From Limanda limanda (taxonomy: Eukaryota; Chordata; Actinopteri; Pleuronectiformes; Pleuronectidae), in the NCBI RefSeq assembly GCF_963576545.1, contig NW_026870429.1, positions 124,001 through 188,000 of the forward strand: a DNA stretch of 64,000 bases, written 5' to 3'. Positions 36,326-49,167 of the stretch are shown here, piece after piece. The translations under genes were made by a program, and so were the position numbers. A model generated the notes under the pieces. That model saw only the letters and a list, made by a program, of their open reading frames with translations. It was not told the origin of the DNA and ran no database searches. How positions within the stretch are numbered: position 1 is the stretch's first letter; every line of letters starts with the position of its first letter.

Positions 36326-39300
36326 GGTCGGAGAGACTTGAAAAGTGGTTGCATCTGGACTAATTTGGGTCCTGCGGATCGATTGGTACCATCCCCGAGC
36401 TTGTACGACCTTCGGAAGAGGTCGACCGACGAAATTCCCCCAAATCTGAGGAGATATTCTTGAATAACTTTTTTTGTGAAGGTCGGAGAGACTTTCAAGT
36501 AGGCTCTACCCCCACTAAATGGGGTTGCGCGCATCGATCGGTACCATCCTTGAGCTTCTCCGACTTTCGGAAGGGTTAGGGTTAGGGATGAAAGCACATA
36601 GGAGAAAGAGATATTCTTGAATAACTTTTTTTGTGAAGGTCGGAGAGACTTGCAAGTAGGCTCTACCCCCACTAAATGGGGTAGCGCGCATCGATCGGTA
36701 CCATCTTTGAGCTTCTCCGACTTTCGGAAGGGTTAGGGTTAGGGTTAGGGATGAAAGCACATAGGAGAAAGAGATATTCTTGAATAACTTTTTTTGTGAA
36801 GGTCGGAGAGACTTGAAAAGTGGTTGCATCTGGACTAATTTGGGTCCTGCGGATCGATTGGTACCATCCCCGAGCTTGTACGACCTTCGGAAGAGGTCGA
36901 CCGACGAAATTCCCCCAAATCTGAGGAGATATTCTTGAATAACTTTTTTTGTGAAGGTCGGAGAGACTTGCAAGTAGGCTCTACCCTCAATAAATGGGGA
37001 TGCGCGCATCGATCGGTACCATCCTTGAGCTTCTCCGACTTTCGGAAGGGTTAGGGTTAGGGTTAGGGATGAAAGCACATAGGAGAAAGAGATATTCTTG
37101 AATAACTTTTTTTGTGAAGGTCGGAGAGACTTGCAAGTAGGCTCTACTCCCACTAAATGGGGTAGCGCGCATCGATCGGTACCATCCTTGAGCTTCTCCG
37201 ACTTTCGGAAGGGTTAGGGTTAGGGTTAGGGATGAAAGCACATAGGAGAAAGAGATATTCTTGAATAACTTTTTTTGTGAAGGTCGGAGAGACTTGCAAG
37301 TAGGCTCTACCCCCACTAAATGGGGTAGCGCGCATCGATCGGTACCATCCTTGAGCTTCTCCGACTTTCGGAAGGGTTAGGGTTAGGGTTAGGGATGAAA
37401 GCACATAGGAGAAAGAGATATTCTTGAATAACTTTTTTTGTGAAGGTCGGAGAGACTTGCAAGTAGGCTCTACCCCCACTAAATGGGGTAGCGCGCATCG
37501 ATCGGTACCATCCTTGAGCTTCTCCGACTTTCGGAAGGGTTAGGGTTAGGGTTAGGGATGAAAGCACATAGGAGAAAGAGATATTCTTGAATAACTTTTT
37601 TTGTGAAGGTCGGAGAGACTTGAAAAGTGGTTGCATCTGGACTAATTTGGGTCCTGCGGATCGATTGGTACCATCCCCGAGCTTGTACGACCTTCGGAAG
37701 AGGTCGACCGACGAAATTCCCCCAAATCTGAGGAGATATTCTTGAATAACTTTTTTTGTGAAGGTCGGAGAGACTTGCAAGTAGGCTCTACCCCCACTAA
37801 ATGGGGTTGCGCGCATCGATCGGTACCATCCTTGAGCTTCTCCGACTTTCGGAAGGGTTAGGGTTAGGGTTAGGGATGAAAGCACATAGGAGAAAGAGAT
37901 ATTCTTGAATAACTTTTTTTGTGAAGGTCGGAGAGACTTGCAAGTAGGCTCTACCCCCACTAAATGGGGTAGCGCGCATCGATCGGTACCATCCTTGAGC
38001 TTCTCCGACTTTCGGAAGGGTTAGGGTTAGGGTTAGGGATGAAAGCACATAGGAGAAAGAGATATTCTTGAATAACTTTTTTTGTGAAGGTCGGAGAGAC
38101 TTGGAAAGTGGTTGCATCTGGACTAATTTGGGTCCTGCGGATCGATTGGTACCATCCCCGAGCTTGTACGACCTTCGGAAGAGGTCGACCGACGAAATTC
38201 CCCCAAATCTGAGGAGATATTCTTGAATAACTTTTTTTGTGAAGGTCGGAGAGACTTGCAAGTAGGCTCTACCCCCACTAAATGGGGTAGCGCGCATCGA
38301 TCGGTACCATCCTTGAGCTTCTCCGACTTTCGGAAGGGTTAGGGTTAGGGTTAGGGATGAAAGCACATAGGAGAAAGAGATATTCTTGAATAACTTTTTT
38401 TGTGAAGGTCGGAGAGACTTGCAAGTAGGCTCTACTCCCACTAAATGGGGTAGCGCGCATCGATCAGTACCATCCTTGAGCTTCTCCGACTTTCGGAAGG
38501 GTTAGGGTTAGGGTTAGGGATGAAAGCACATAGGAGAAAGAGATATTCTTGAATAACTTTTTTTGTGAAGGTCGGAGAGACTTGCAAGTAGGCTCTACCC
38601 CCACTAAATGGGGTAGCGCGCATCGATCGGTACCATCCTTGAGCTTCTCCGACTTTCGGAAGGGTTAGGGTTAGGGTTAGGGATGAAAGCACGTAGGAGA
38701 AAGAGATATTCTTGAATAACTTTTTTTGTGAAGGTCGGAGAGACTTGCAAGTAGGCTCTACCCCCACTAAATGGGGTAGCGCGCATCGATCGGTACCATC
38801 CTTGAGCTTCTCCGACTTTCGGAAGGGTTAGGGTTAGGGTTAGGGATGAAAGCACATAGGAGAAAGAGATATTCTTGAATAACTTTTTTTGTGAAGGTCG
38901 GAGAGACTTGAAAAGTGGTTGCATCTGGACTAATTTGGGTCCTGCGGATCGATTGGTACCATCCCCGAGCTTGTACGACCTTCGGAAGAGGTCGACCGAC
39001 GAAATTCCCCCAAATCTGAGGAGATATTCTTGAATAACTTTTTTTGTGAAGGTCGGAGAGACTTGCAAGTAGGCTCTACCCCCACTAAATGGGGTTGCGC
39101 GCATCGATCGGTACCATCCTTGAGCTTCTCCGACTTTCGGAAGGGTTAGGGTTAGGGTTAGGGATGAAAGCACATAGGAGAAAGAGATATTCTTGAATAA
39201 CTTTTTTTGTGAAGGTCGGAGAGACTTGCAAGTAGGCTCTACCCCCACTAAATGGGGTAGCGCGCATCGATCGGTACCATCCTTGAGCTTCTCCGACTTT

Positions 39301-40338
39301 CGGAAGGGTTAGGGTTAGGGTTAGGGATGAAAGCACATAGGAGAAAGAGATATTCTTGAATAACTTTTTTTGTGAAGGTCGGAGAGACTTGGAAAGTGGT
39401 TGCATCTGGACTAATTTGGGTCCTGCGGATCGATTGGTACCATCCCCGAGCTTGTACGACCTTCGGAAGAGGTCGACCGACGAAATTCCCCCAAATCTGA
39501 GGAGATATTCTTGAATAACTTTTTTTGTGAAGGTCGGAGAGACTTGCAAGTAGGCTCTACCCCCACTAAATGGGGTAGCGCGCATCGATCGGTACCATCC
39601 TTGAGCTTCTCCGACTTTCGGAAGGGTTAGGGTTAGGGTTAGGGATGAAAGCACATAGGAGAAAGAGATATTCTTGAATAACTTTTTTTGTGAAGGTCGG
39701 AGAGACTTGCAAGTAGGCTCTACTCCCACTAAATGGGGTAGCGCGCATCGATCGGTACCATCCTTGAGCTTCTCCGACTTTCGGAAGGGTTAGGGTTAGG
39801 GTTAGGGATGAAAGCACATAGGAGAAAGAGATATTCTTGAATAACTTTTTTTGTGAAGGTCGGAGAGACTTGCAAGTAGGCTCTACCCCCACTAAATGGG
39901 GTAGCGCGCATCGATCGGTACCATCCTTGAGCTTCTCCGACTTTCGGAAGGGTTAGGGTTAGGGTTAGGGATGAAAGCACGTAGGAGAAAGAGATATTCT
40001 TGAATAACTTTTTTTGTGAAGGTCGGAGAGACTTGAAAAGTGGTTGCATCTGGACTAATTTGGGTCCTGCGGATCGATTGGTACCATCCCCGAGCTTGTA
40101 CGACCTTCGGAAGAGGTCGACCGACGAAATTCCCCCAAATCTGAGGAGATATTCTTGAATAACTTTTTTTGTGAAGGTCGGAGAGACTTGCAAGTAGGCT
40201 CTACCCCCACTAAATGGGGTTGCGCGCATCGATCGGTACCATCCTTGAGCTTTTCCGACTTTCGGAAGGGTTAGGGTTAGGGTTAGGGATGAAAGCACAT
40301 AGGAGAAAGAGATATTCTTGAATAACTTTTTTTGTGAA
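36326..40338 (+). repeat. 4013-bp higher-order repeat, copy 2
   Basis: All copy 1 markers recur exactly 4013 bp later (for example the cluster in the A at 36956, cagtacc near 38465, agcacgtagg near 38693 and 39980, agcttttccg near 40251). B units at 36326, 36801, 37608, 38089, 38896, 39377 and 40021. I found no difference between the two copies at any marker or in their reading frames. The match stops after 40338, where copy 2 is followed by A instead of B. Confidence 0.93.
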
Positions 40339-40819
40339 GGTCGGAGAGACTTGCAAGTAGGCTCTACCCCCACTAAATGGGGTAGCGCGCATCGATTGGT
40401 ACCATCCTTGAGCTTCTCCGACTTTCGGAAGGGTTAGGGTTAGGGTTAGGGATGAAAGCACATAGGAGAAAGAGATATTCTTGAATAACTTTTTTTGTGA
40501 AGGTCGGAGAGACTTGCAAGTAGGCTCTACCCCCACTAAATGGGGTAACGCGCATCGATCGGTACCATCCTTGAGCTTCTCCGACTTTCGGAAGGGTTAG
40601 GGTTAGGGTTAGGGATGAAAGCACATAGGAGAAAGAAATATTCTTGAATAACTTTTTTTGTGAAGGTCGGAGAGACTTGGAAAGTAGTTGCATCTGGACT
40701 AATTTGGGTCCTGCGGATCGATTGGTACCATCCCCGAGCTTGTACGACCTTCGGAAGAGGTCGACCGACGAAATTCCCCCAAATCTGAGGAGATATTCTT
40801 GAATAACTTTTTTTGTGAA
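40021..40819 (+). repeat. 799-bp tandem duplication, copy 1 (B-A-A-A-B)
   Basis: B at 40021, A at 40176, 40339 and 40502, B at 40665. Markers: agcttttccg (near 40251), catcgattgg in the A at 40339, ggggtaacgc in the A at 40502, agaaagaaatattc near 40633, and gaaagtagttgc in the B at 40665. Its first 318 bp overlap the end of the second 4013-bp repeat. Confidence 0.92.
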
Positions 40820-40974
40820 GGTCGGAGAGACTTGAAAAGTGGTTGCATCTGGACTAATTTGGGTCCTGCGGATCGATTGGTACCATCCCCGAGCTTGTAC
40901 GACCTTCGGAAGAGGTCGACCGACGAAATTCCCCCAAATCTGAGGAGATATTCTTGAATAACTTTTTTTGTGAA
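40665..40974 (+). repeat. Only B-B dimer in the array
   Basis: Two B units in direct succession (40665-40819 and 40820-40974). They are different subtypes: gaaagtagttgc in the first, acttgaaaagtgg in the second. They are thus not a simple B duplication but the join of a 799-bp tandem duplication. Confidence 0.93.
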
Positions 40975-41618
40975 GGTCGGAGAGACTTGCAAGTAGGCTC
41001 TACCCCCACTAAATGGGGTTGCGCGCATCGATCGGTACCATCCTTGAGCTTTTCCGACTTTCGGAAGGGTTAGGGTTAGGGTTAGGGATGAAAGCACATA
41101 GGAGAAAGAGATATTCTTGAATAACTTTTTTTGTGAAGGTCGGAGAGACTTGCAAGTAGGCTCTACCCCCACTAAATGGGGTAGCGCGCATCGATTGGTA
41201 CCATCCTTGAGCTTCTCCGACTTTCGGAAGGGTTAGGGTTAGGGTTAGGGATGAAAGCACATAGGAGAAAGAGATATTCTTGAATAACTTTTTTTGTGAA
41301 GGTCGGAGAGACTTGCAAGTAGGCTCTACCCCCACTAAATGGGGTAACGCGCATCGATCGGTACCATCCTTGAGCTTCTCCGACTTTCGGAAGGGTTAGG
41401 GTTAGGGTTAGGGATGAAAGCACATAGGAGAAAGAAATATTCTTGAATAACTTTTTTTGTGAAGGTCGGAGAGACTTGGAAAGTAGTTGCATCTGGACTA
41501 ATTTGGGTCCTGCGGATCGATTGGTACCATCCCCGAGCTTGTACGACCTTCGGAAGAGGTCGACCGACGAAATTCCCCCAAATCTGAGGAGATATTCTTG
41601 AATAACTTTTTTTGTGAA
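40820..41618 (+). repeat. 799-bp tandem duplication, copy 2
   Basis: B at 40820, A at 40975, 41138 and 41301, B at 41464, with every marker of copy 1 repeated 799 bp on. Because the duplicated block begins and ends in B, the join at 40819/40820 creates the only B-B pair in the window. Confidence 0.92.
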
Positions 41619-41781
41619 GGTCGGAGAGACTTGCAAGTAGGCTCTACCCCCACTAAATGGGGTAGCGCGCATCGATCGGTACCATCCTTGAGCTTCTCCG
41701 ACTTTCGGAAGGGTTAGGGTTAGGGTTAGGGATGAAAGCACATAGGAGAAAGAGATATTCTTGAATAACTTTTTTTGTGAA
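41619..41781 (+). repeat. Single A unit linking duplicated blocks
   Basis: A1-type A unit between the B at 41464 and the B at 41782. It occupies the place of the single A at 46282 in the 2087-bp HOR, showing that 40820-42417 belongs to that HOR family. Confidence 0.85.
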
Positions 41782-44357
41782 GGTCGGAGAGACTTGAAAA
41801 GTGGTTGCATCTGGACTAATTTGGGTCCTGCGGATCGATTGGTACCATCCCCGAGCTTGTACGACCTTCGGAAGAGGTCGACCGACGAAATTCCCCCAAA
41901 TCTGAGGAGATATTCTTGAATAACTTTTTTTGTGAAGGTCGGAGAGACTTGCAAGTAGGCTCTACCCCCACTAAATGGGGTTGCGCGCATCGATCGGTAC
42001 CATCCTTGAGCTTCTCCGACTTTCGGAAGGGTTAGGGTTAGGGTTAGGGATGAAAGCACATAGGAGAAAGAGATATTCTTGAATAACTTTTTTTGTGAAG
42101 GTCGGAGAGACTTGCAAGTAGGCTCTACCCCCACTAAATGGGGTAGCGCGCATCGATCGGTACCATCCTTGAGCTTCTCCGACTTTCGGAAGGGTTAGGG
42201 TTAGGGTTAGGGATGAAAGCACATAGGAGAAAGAGATATTCTTGAATAACTTTTTTTGTGAAGGTCGGAGAGACTTGGAAAGTGGTTGCATCTGGACTAA
42301 TTTGGGTCCTGCGGATCGATTGGTACCATCCCCAAGCTTGTACGACCTTCGGAAGAGGTCGACCGACGAAATTCCCCCAAATCTGAGGAGATATTCTTGA
42401 ATAACTTTTTTTGTGAAGGTCGGAGAGACTTGCAAGTAGGCTCTACCCCCACTAAATGGGGTAGCGCGCATCGATCGGTACCATCCTTGAGCTTCTCCGA
42501 CTTTCGGAAGGGTTAGGGTTAGGGTTAGGGATGAAAGCACATAGGAGAAAGAGATATTCTTGAATAACTTTTTTTGTGAAGGTCGGAGAGACTTGCAAGT
42601 AGGCTCTACTCCCACTAAATGGGGTAGCGCGCATCGATCGGTACCATCCTTGAGCTTCTCCGACTTTCGGAAGGGTTAGGGTTAGGGTTAGGGATGAAAG
42701 CACATAGGAGAAAGAGATATTCTTGAATAACTTTTTTTGTGAAGGTCGGAGAGACTTGCAAGTAGGCTCTACCCCCACTAAATGGGGTAGCACGCATCGA
42801 TCGGTACCATCCTTGAGCTTCTCCGACTTTCGGAAGGGTTAGGGTTAGGGTTAGGGATGAAAGCACGTAGGAGAAAGAGATATTCTTGAATAACTTTTTT
42901 TGTGAAGGTCGGAGAGACTTGCAAGTAGGCTCTACCCCCACTAAATGGGGTAGCGCGCATCGATCGGTACCATCCTTGAGCTTCTCCGACTTTCGGAAGG
43001 GTTAGGGTTAGGGTTAGGGATGAAAGCACATAGGAGAAAGAGATATTCTTGAATAACTTTTTTTGTGAAGGTCGGAGAGACTTGAAAAGTGGTTGCATCT
43101 GGACTAATTTGGGTCCTGCGGATCGATTGGTACCATCCCCGAGCTTGTACGACCTTCGGAAGAGGTCGACCGACGAAATTCCCCCAAATCTGAGGAGATA
43201 TTCTTGAATAACTTTTTTTGTGAAGGTCGGAGAGACTTGCAAGTAGGCTCTACCCCCACTAAATGGGGTTGCGCGCATCGATCGGTACCATCCTTGAGCT
43301 TCTCCGACTTTCGGAAGGGTTAGGGTTAGGGTTAGGGATGAAAGCACATAGGAGAAAGAGATATTCTTGAATAACCTTTTTTGTGAAGGTCGGAGAGACT
43401 TGCAAGTAGGCTCTACCCCCACTAAATGGGGTAGCGCGCATCGATCGGTACCATCCTTGAGCTTCTCCGACTTTCGGAAGGGTTAGGGTTAGGGTTAGGG
43501 ATGAAAGCACATAGGAGAAAGAGATATTCTTGAATAACTTTTTTTGTGAAGGTCGGAGAGACTTGGAAAGTGGTTGCATCTGGACTAATTTGGGTCCTGC
43601 GGATCGATTGGTACCATCCCCGAGCTTGTACGACCTTCGGAAGAGGTCGACCGACGAAATTCCCCCAAATCTGAGGAGATATTCTTGAATAACTTTTTTT
43701 GTGAAGGTCGGAGAGACTTGCAAGTAGGCTCTACCCCCACTAAATGGGGTAGCGCGCATCGATCGGTACCATCCTTGAGCTTCTCCGACTTTCGGAAGGG
43801 TTAGGGTTAGGGTTAGGGATGAAAGCACATAGGAGAAAGAGATATTCTTGAATAACTTTTTTTGTGAAGGTCGGAGAGACTTGCAAGTAGGCTCTACTCC
43901 CACTAAATGGGGTAGCGCGCATCGATCGGTACCATCCTTGAGCTTCTCCGACTTTCGGAAGGGTTAGGGTTAGGGTTAGGGATGAAAGCACATAGGAGAA
44001 AGAGATATTCTTGAATAACTTTTTTTGTGAAGGTCGGAGAGACTTGCAAGTAGGCTCTACCCCCACTAAATGGGGTAGCGCGCATCGATCGGTACCATCC
44101 TTGAGCTTCTCCGACTTTCGGAAGGGTTAGGGTTAGGGTTAGGGATGAAAGCACGTAGGAGAAAGAGATATTCTTGAATAACTTTTTTTGTGAAGGTCGG
44201 AGAGACTTGCAAGTAGGCTCTACCCCCACTAAATGGGGTAGCGCGCATCGATCGGTACCATCCTTGAGCTTCTCCGACTTTCGGAAGGGTTAGGGTTAGG
44301 GTTAGGGATGAAAGCACATAGGAGAAAGAGATATTCTTGAATAACTTTTTTTGTGAA
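41782..44357 (+). repeat. Two tandem 1288-bp octamers
   Basis: Order B, 2 A, B, 4 A twice: 41782-43069 (B at 41782 and 42263) and 43070-44357 (B at 43070 and 43551). Shared markers are acttgaaaag in the first B, tactccc in the second A of each four-A run (42581, 43869) and agcacgtagg in the third. The copies differ: the B at 42263 has cccaagcttg, creating a HindIII site, and the A at 42744 has gtagcacgc. A seven-unit relative follows at 44358-45482. Confidence 0.93.
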
Positions 44358-44993
44358 GGTCGGAGAGACTTGAAAAGTGGTTGCATCTGGACTAATTTGG
44401 GTCCTGCGGATCGATTGGTACCATCCCCGAGCTTGTACGACCTTCGGAAGAGGTCGACCGACGAAATTCCCCCAAATCTGAGGAGATATTCTTGAATAAC
44501 TTTTTTTGTGAAGGTCGGAGAGACTTGCAAGTAGGCTCTACCCCCACTAAATGGGGTTGCGCGCATCGATCGGTACCATCCTTGAGCTTCTCCGACTTTC
44601 GGAAGGGTTAGGGTTAGGGTTAGGGATGAAAGCACATAGGAGAAAGAGATATTCTTGAATAACTTTTTTTGTGAAGGTCGGAGAGACTTGCAAGTAGGCT
44701 CTACCCCCACTAAATGGGGTAGCGCGCATCGATCGGTACCATCCTTGAGCTTCTCCGACTTTCGGAAGGGTTAGGGTTAGGGTTAGGGATGAAAGCACAT
44801 AGGAGAAAGAGATATTCTTGAATAACTTTTTTTGTGAAGGTCGGAGAGACTTGGAAAGTGGTTGCATCTGGACTAATTTGGGTCCTGCGGATCGATTGGT
44901 ACCATCCCCGAGCTTGTACGACCTTCGGAAGAGGTCGACCGACGAAATTCCCCCAAATCTGAGGAGATATTCTTGAATAACTTTTTTTGTGAA
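44358..44993 (+). repeat. Octamer-related units before the 2087-bp HOR
   Basis: B at 44358, A at 44513 and 44676, B at 44839. They continue the octamer pattern and also align with 46445-47080 of the 2087-bp HOR, with small differences (cccgagcttg here, cccaagcttg there; ccttcgg here, cctttgg there). The HOR boundary is therefore not sharp. Confidence 0.85.
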
Positions 44994-47080
44994 GGTCGGA
45001 GAGACTTGCAAGTAGGCTCTACCCCCACTAAATGGGGTAGCGCGCATCGATCGGTACCATCCTTGAGCTTCTCCGACTTTCGGAAGGGTTAGGGTTAGGG
45101 TTAGGGATGAAAGCACATAGGAGAAAGAGATATTCTTGAATAACTTTTTTTGTGAAGGTCGGAGAGACTTGCAAGTAGGCTCTACTCCCACTAAATGGGG
45201 TAGCGCGCATCGATCGGTACCATCCTTGAGCTTCTCCGACTTTCGGAAGGGTTAGGGTTAGGGTTAGGGATGAAAGCACATAGGAGAAAGAGATATTCTT
45301 GAATAACTTTTTTTGTGAAGGTCGGAGAGACTTGCAAGTAGGCTCTACCCCCACTAAATGGGGTAGCGCGCATCGATCGGTACCATCCTTGAGCTTCTCC
45401 GACTTTCGGAAGGGTTAGGGTTAGGGTTAGGGATGAAAGCACGTAGGAGAAAGAGATATTCTTGAATAACTTTTTTTGTGAAGGTCGGAGAGACTTGAAA
45501 AGTGGTTGCATCTGGACTAATTTGGGTCCTGCGGATCGATTGGTACCATCCCCGAGCTTGTACGACCTTCGGAAGAGGTCGACCGACGAAATTCCCCCAA
45601 ATCTGAGGAGATATTCTTGAATAACTTTTTTTGTGAAGGTCGGAGAGACTTGCAAGTAGGCTCTACCCCCACTAAATGGGGTTGCGCGCATCGATCGGTA
45701 CCATCCTTGAGCTTTTCCGACTTTCGGAAGGGTTAGGGTTAGGGTTAGGGATGAAAGCACATAGGAGAAAGAGATATTCTTGAATAACTTTTTTTGTGAA
45801 GGTCGGAGAGACTTGCAAGTAGGCTCTACCCCCACTAAATGGGGTAGCGCGCATCGATTGGTACCATCCTTGAGCTTCTCCGACTTTCGGAAGGGTTAGG
45901 GTTAGGGTTAGGGATGAAAGCACATAGGAGAAAGAGATATTCTTGAATAACTTTTTTTGTGAAGGTCGGAGAGACTTGCAAGTAGGCTCTACCCCCACTA
46001 AATGGGGTAACGCGCATCGATCGGTACCATCCTTGAGCTTCTCCGACTTTCGGAAGGGTTAGGGTTAGGGTTAGGGATGAAAGCACATAGGAGAAAGAAA
46101 TATTCTTGAATAACTTTTTTTGTGAAGGTCGGAGAGACTTGGAAAGTAGTTGCATCTGGACTAATTTGGGTCCTGCGGATCGATTGGTACCATCCCCGAG
46201 CTTGTACGACCTTCGGAAGAGGTCGACCGACGAAATTCCCCCAAATCTGAGGAGATATTCTTGAATAACTTTTTTTGTGAAGGTCGGAGAGACTTGCAAG
46301 TAGGCTCTACCCCCACTAAATGGGGTAGCGCGCATCGATCGGTACCATCCTTGAGCTTCTCCGACTTTCGGAAGGGTTAGGGTTAGGGTTAGGGATGAAA
46401 GCACATAGGAGAAAGAGATATTCTTGAATAACTTTTTTTGTGAAGGTCGGAGAGACTTGAAAAGTGGTTGCATCTGGACTAATTTGGGTCCTGCGGATCG
46501 ATTGGTACCATCCCCGAGCTTGTACGACCTTTGGAAGAGGTCGACCGACGAAATTCCCCCAAATCTGAGGAGATATTCTTGAATAACTTTTTTTGTGAAG
46601 GTCGGAGAGACTTGCAAGTAGGCTCTACCCCCACTAAATGGGGTTGCGCGCATCGATCGGTACCATCCTTGAGCTTCTCCGACTTTCGGAAGGGTTAGGG
46701 TTAGGGTTAGGGATGAAAGCACATAGGAGAAAGAGATATTCTTGAATAACTTTTTTTGTGAAGGTCGGAGAGACTTGCAAGTAGGCTCTACCCCCACTAA
46801 ATGGGGTAGCGCGCATCGATCGGTACCATCCTTGAGCTTCTCCGACTTTCGGAAGGGTTAGGGTTAGGGTTAGGGATGAAAGCACATAGGAGAAAGAGAT
46901 ATTCTTGAATAACTTTTTTTGTGAAGGTCGGAGAGACTTGGAAAGTGGTTGCATCTGGACTAATTTGGGTCCTGCGGATCGATTGGTACCATCCCCAAGC
47001 TTGTACGACCTTCGGAAGAGGTCGACCGACGAAATTCCCCCAAATCTGAGGAGATATTCTTGAATAACTTTTTTTGTGAA
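44994..47080 (+). repeat. 2087-bp higher-order repeat, copy 1 (9 A + 4 B)
   Basis: Thirteen units; B at 45483, 46127, 46445 and 46926, with A runs 3, 3, 1 and 2. Markers: tactccc (A at 45157), agcacgtagg (A at 45320), agcttttccg (A at 45638), catcgattgg (A at 45801), agaaagaaatattc and ggggtaacgc (A at 45964), gaaagtagttgc (B at 46127), cctttggaag (B at 46445), cccaagcttg (B at 46926). Confidence 0.93.
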
Positions 47081-49167
47081 GGTCGGAGAGACTTGCAAGT
47101 AGGCTCTACCCCCACTAAATGGGGTAGCGCGCATCGATCGGTACCATCCTTGAGCTTCTCCGACTTTCGGAAGGGTTAGGGTTAGGGTTAGGGATGAAAG
47201 CACATAGGAGAAAGAGATATTCTTGAATAACTTTTTTTGTGAAGGTCGGAGAGACTTGCAAGTAGGCTCTACTCCCACTAAATGGGGTAGCGCGCATCGA
47301 TCGGTACCATCCTTGAGCTTCTCCGACTTTCGGAAGGGTTAGGGTTAGGGTTAGGGATGAAAGCACATAGGAGAAAGAGATATTCTTGAATAACTTTTTT
47401 TGTGAAGGTCGGAGAGACTTGCAAGTAGGCTCTACCCCCACTAAATGGGGTAGCGCGCATCGATCGGTACCATCCTTGAGCTTCTCCGACTTTCGGAAGG
47501 GTTAGGGTTAGGGTTAGGGATGAAAGCACGTAGGAGAAAGAGATATTCTTGAATAACTTTTTTTGTGAAGGTCGGAGAGACTTGAAAAGTGGTTGCATCT
47601 GGACTAATTTGGGTCCTGCGGATCGATTGGTACCATCCCCGAGCTTGTACGACCTTCGGAAGAGGTCGACCGACGAAATTCCCCCAAATCTGAGGAGATA
47701 TTCTTGAATAACTTTTTTTGTGAAGGTCGGAGAGACTTGCAAGTAGGCTCTACCCCCACTAAATGGGGTTGCGCGCATCGATCGGTACCATCCTTGAGCT
47801 TTTCCGACTTTCGGAAGGGTTAGGGTTAGGGTTAGGGATGAAAGCACATAGGAGAAAGAGATATTCTTGAATAACTTTTTTTGTGAAGGTCGGAGAGACT
47901 TGCAAGTAGGCTCTACCCCCACTAAATGGGGTAGCGCGCATCGATTGGTACCATCCTTGAGCTTCTCCGACTTTCGGAAGGGTTAGGGTTAGGGTTAGGG
48001 ATGAAAGCACATAGGAGAAAGAGATATTCTTGAATAACTTTTTTTGTGAAGGTCGGAGAGACTTGCAAGTAGGCTCTACCCCCACTAAATGGGGTAGCGC
48101 GCATCGATCGGTACCATCCTTGAGCTTCTCCGACTTTCGGAAGGGTTAGGGTTAGGGTTAGGGATGAAAGCACATAGGAGAAAGAAATATTCTTGAATAA
48201 CTTTTTTTGTGAAGGTCGGAGAGACTTGGAAAGTAGTTGCATCTGGACTAATTTGGGTCCTGCGGATCGATTGGTACCATCCCCGAGCTTGTACGACCTT
48301 CGGAAGAGGTCGACCGACGAAATTCCCCCAAATCTGAGGAGATATTCTTGAATAACTTTTTTTGTGAAGGTCGGAGAGACTTGCAAGTAGGCTCTACCCC
48401 CACTAAATGGGGTAGCGCGCATCGATCGGTACCATCCTTGAGCTTCTCCGACTTTCGGAAGGGTTAGGGTTAGGGTTAGGGATGAAAGCACATAGGAGAA
48501 AGAGATATTCTTGAATAACTTTTTTTGTGAAGGTCGGAGAGACTTGAAAAGTGGTTGCATCTGGACTAATTTGGGTCCTGCGGATCGATTGGTACCATCC
48601 CCGAGCTTGTACGACCTTTGGAAGAGGTCGACCGACGAAATTCCCCCAAATCTGAGGAGATATTCTTGAATAACTTTTTTTGTGAAGGTCGGAGAGACTT
48701 GCAAGTAGGCTCTACCCCCACTAAATGGGGTTGCGCGCATCGATCGGTACCATCCTTGAGCTTCTCCGACTTTCGGAAGGGTTAGGGTTAGGGTTAGGGA
48801 TGAAAGCACATAGGAGAAAGAGATATTCTTGAATAACTTTTTTTGTGAAGGTCGGAGAGACTTGCAAGTAGGCTCTACCCCCACTAAATGGGGTAGCGCG
48901 CATCGATCGGTACCATCCTTGAGCTTCTCCGACTTTCGGAAGGGTTAGGGTTAGGGTTAGGGATGAAAGCACATAGGAGAAAGAGATATTCTTGAATAAC
49001 TTTTTTTGTGAAGGTCGGAGAGACTTGGAAAGTGGTTGCATCTGGACTAATTTGGGTCCTGCGGATCGATTGGTACCATCCCCAAGCTTGTACGACCTTC
49101 GGAAGAGGTCGACCGACGAAATTCCCCCAAATCTGAGGAGATATTCTTGAATAACTTTTTTTGTGAA
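47081..49167 (+). repeat. 2087-bp higher-order repeat, copy 2
   Basis: Same order and markers; B at 47570, 48214, 48532 and 49013. Private difference: the A at 48051 has ggggtagcgc where copy 1 has ggggtaacgc (A at 45964). Confidence 0.93.
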
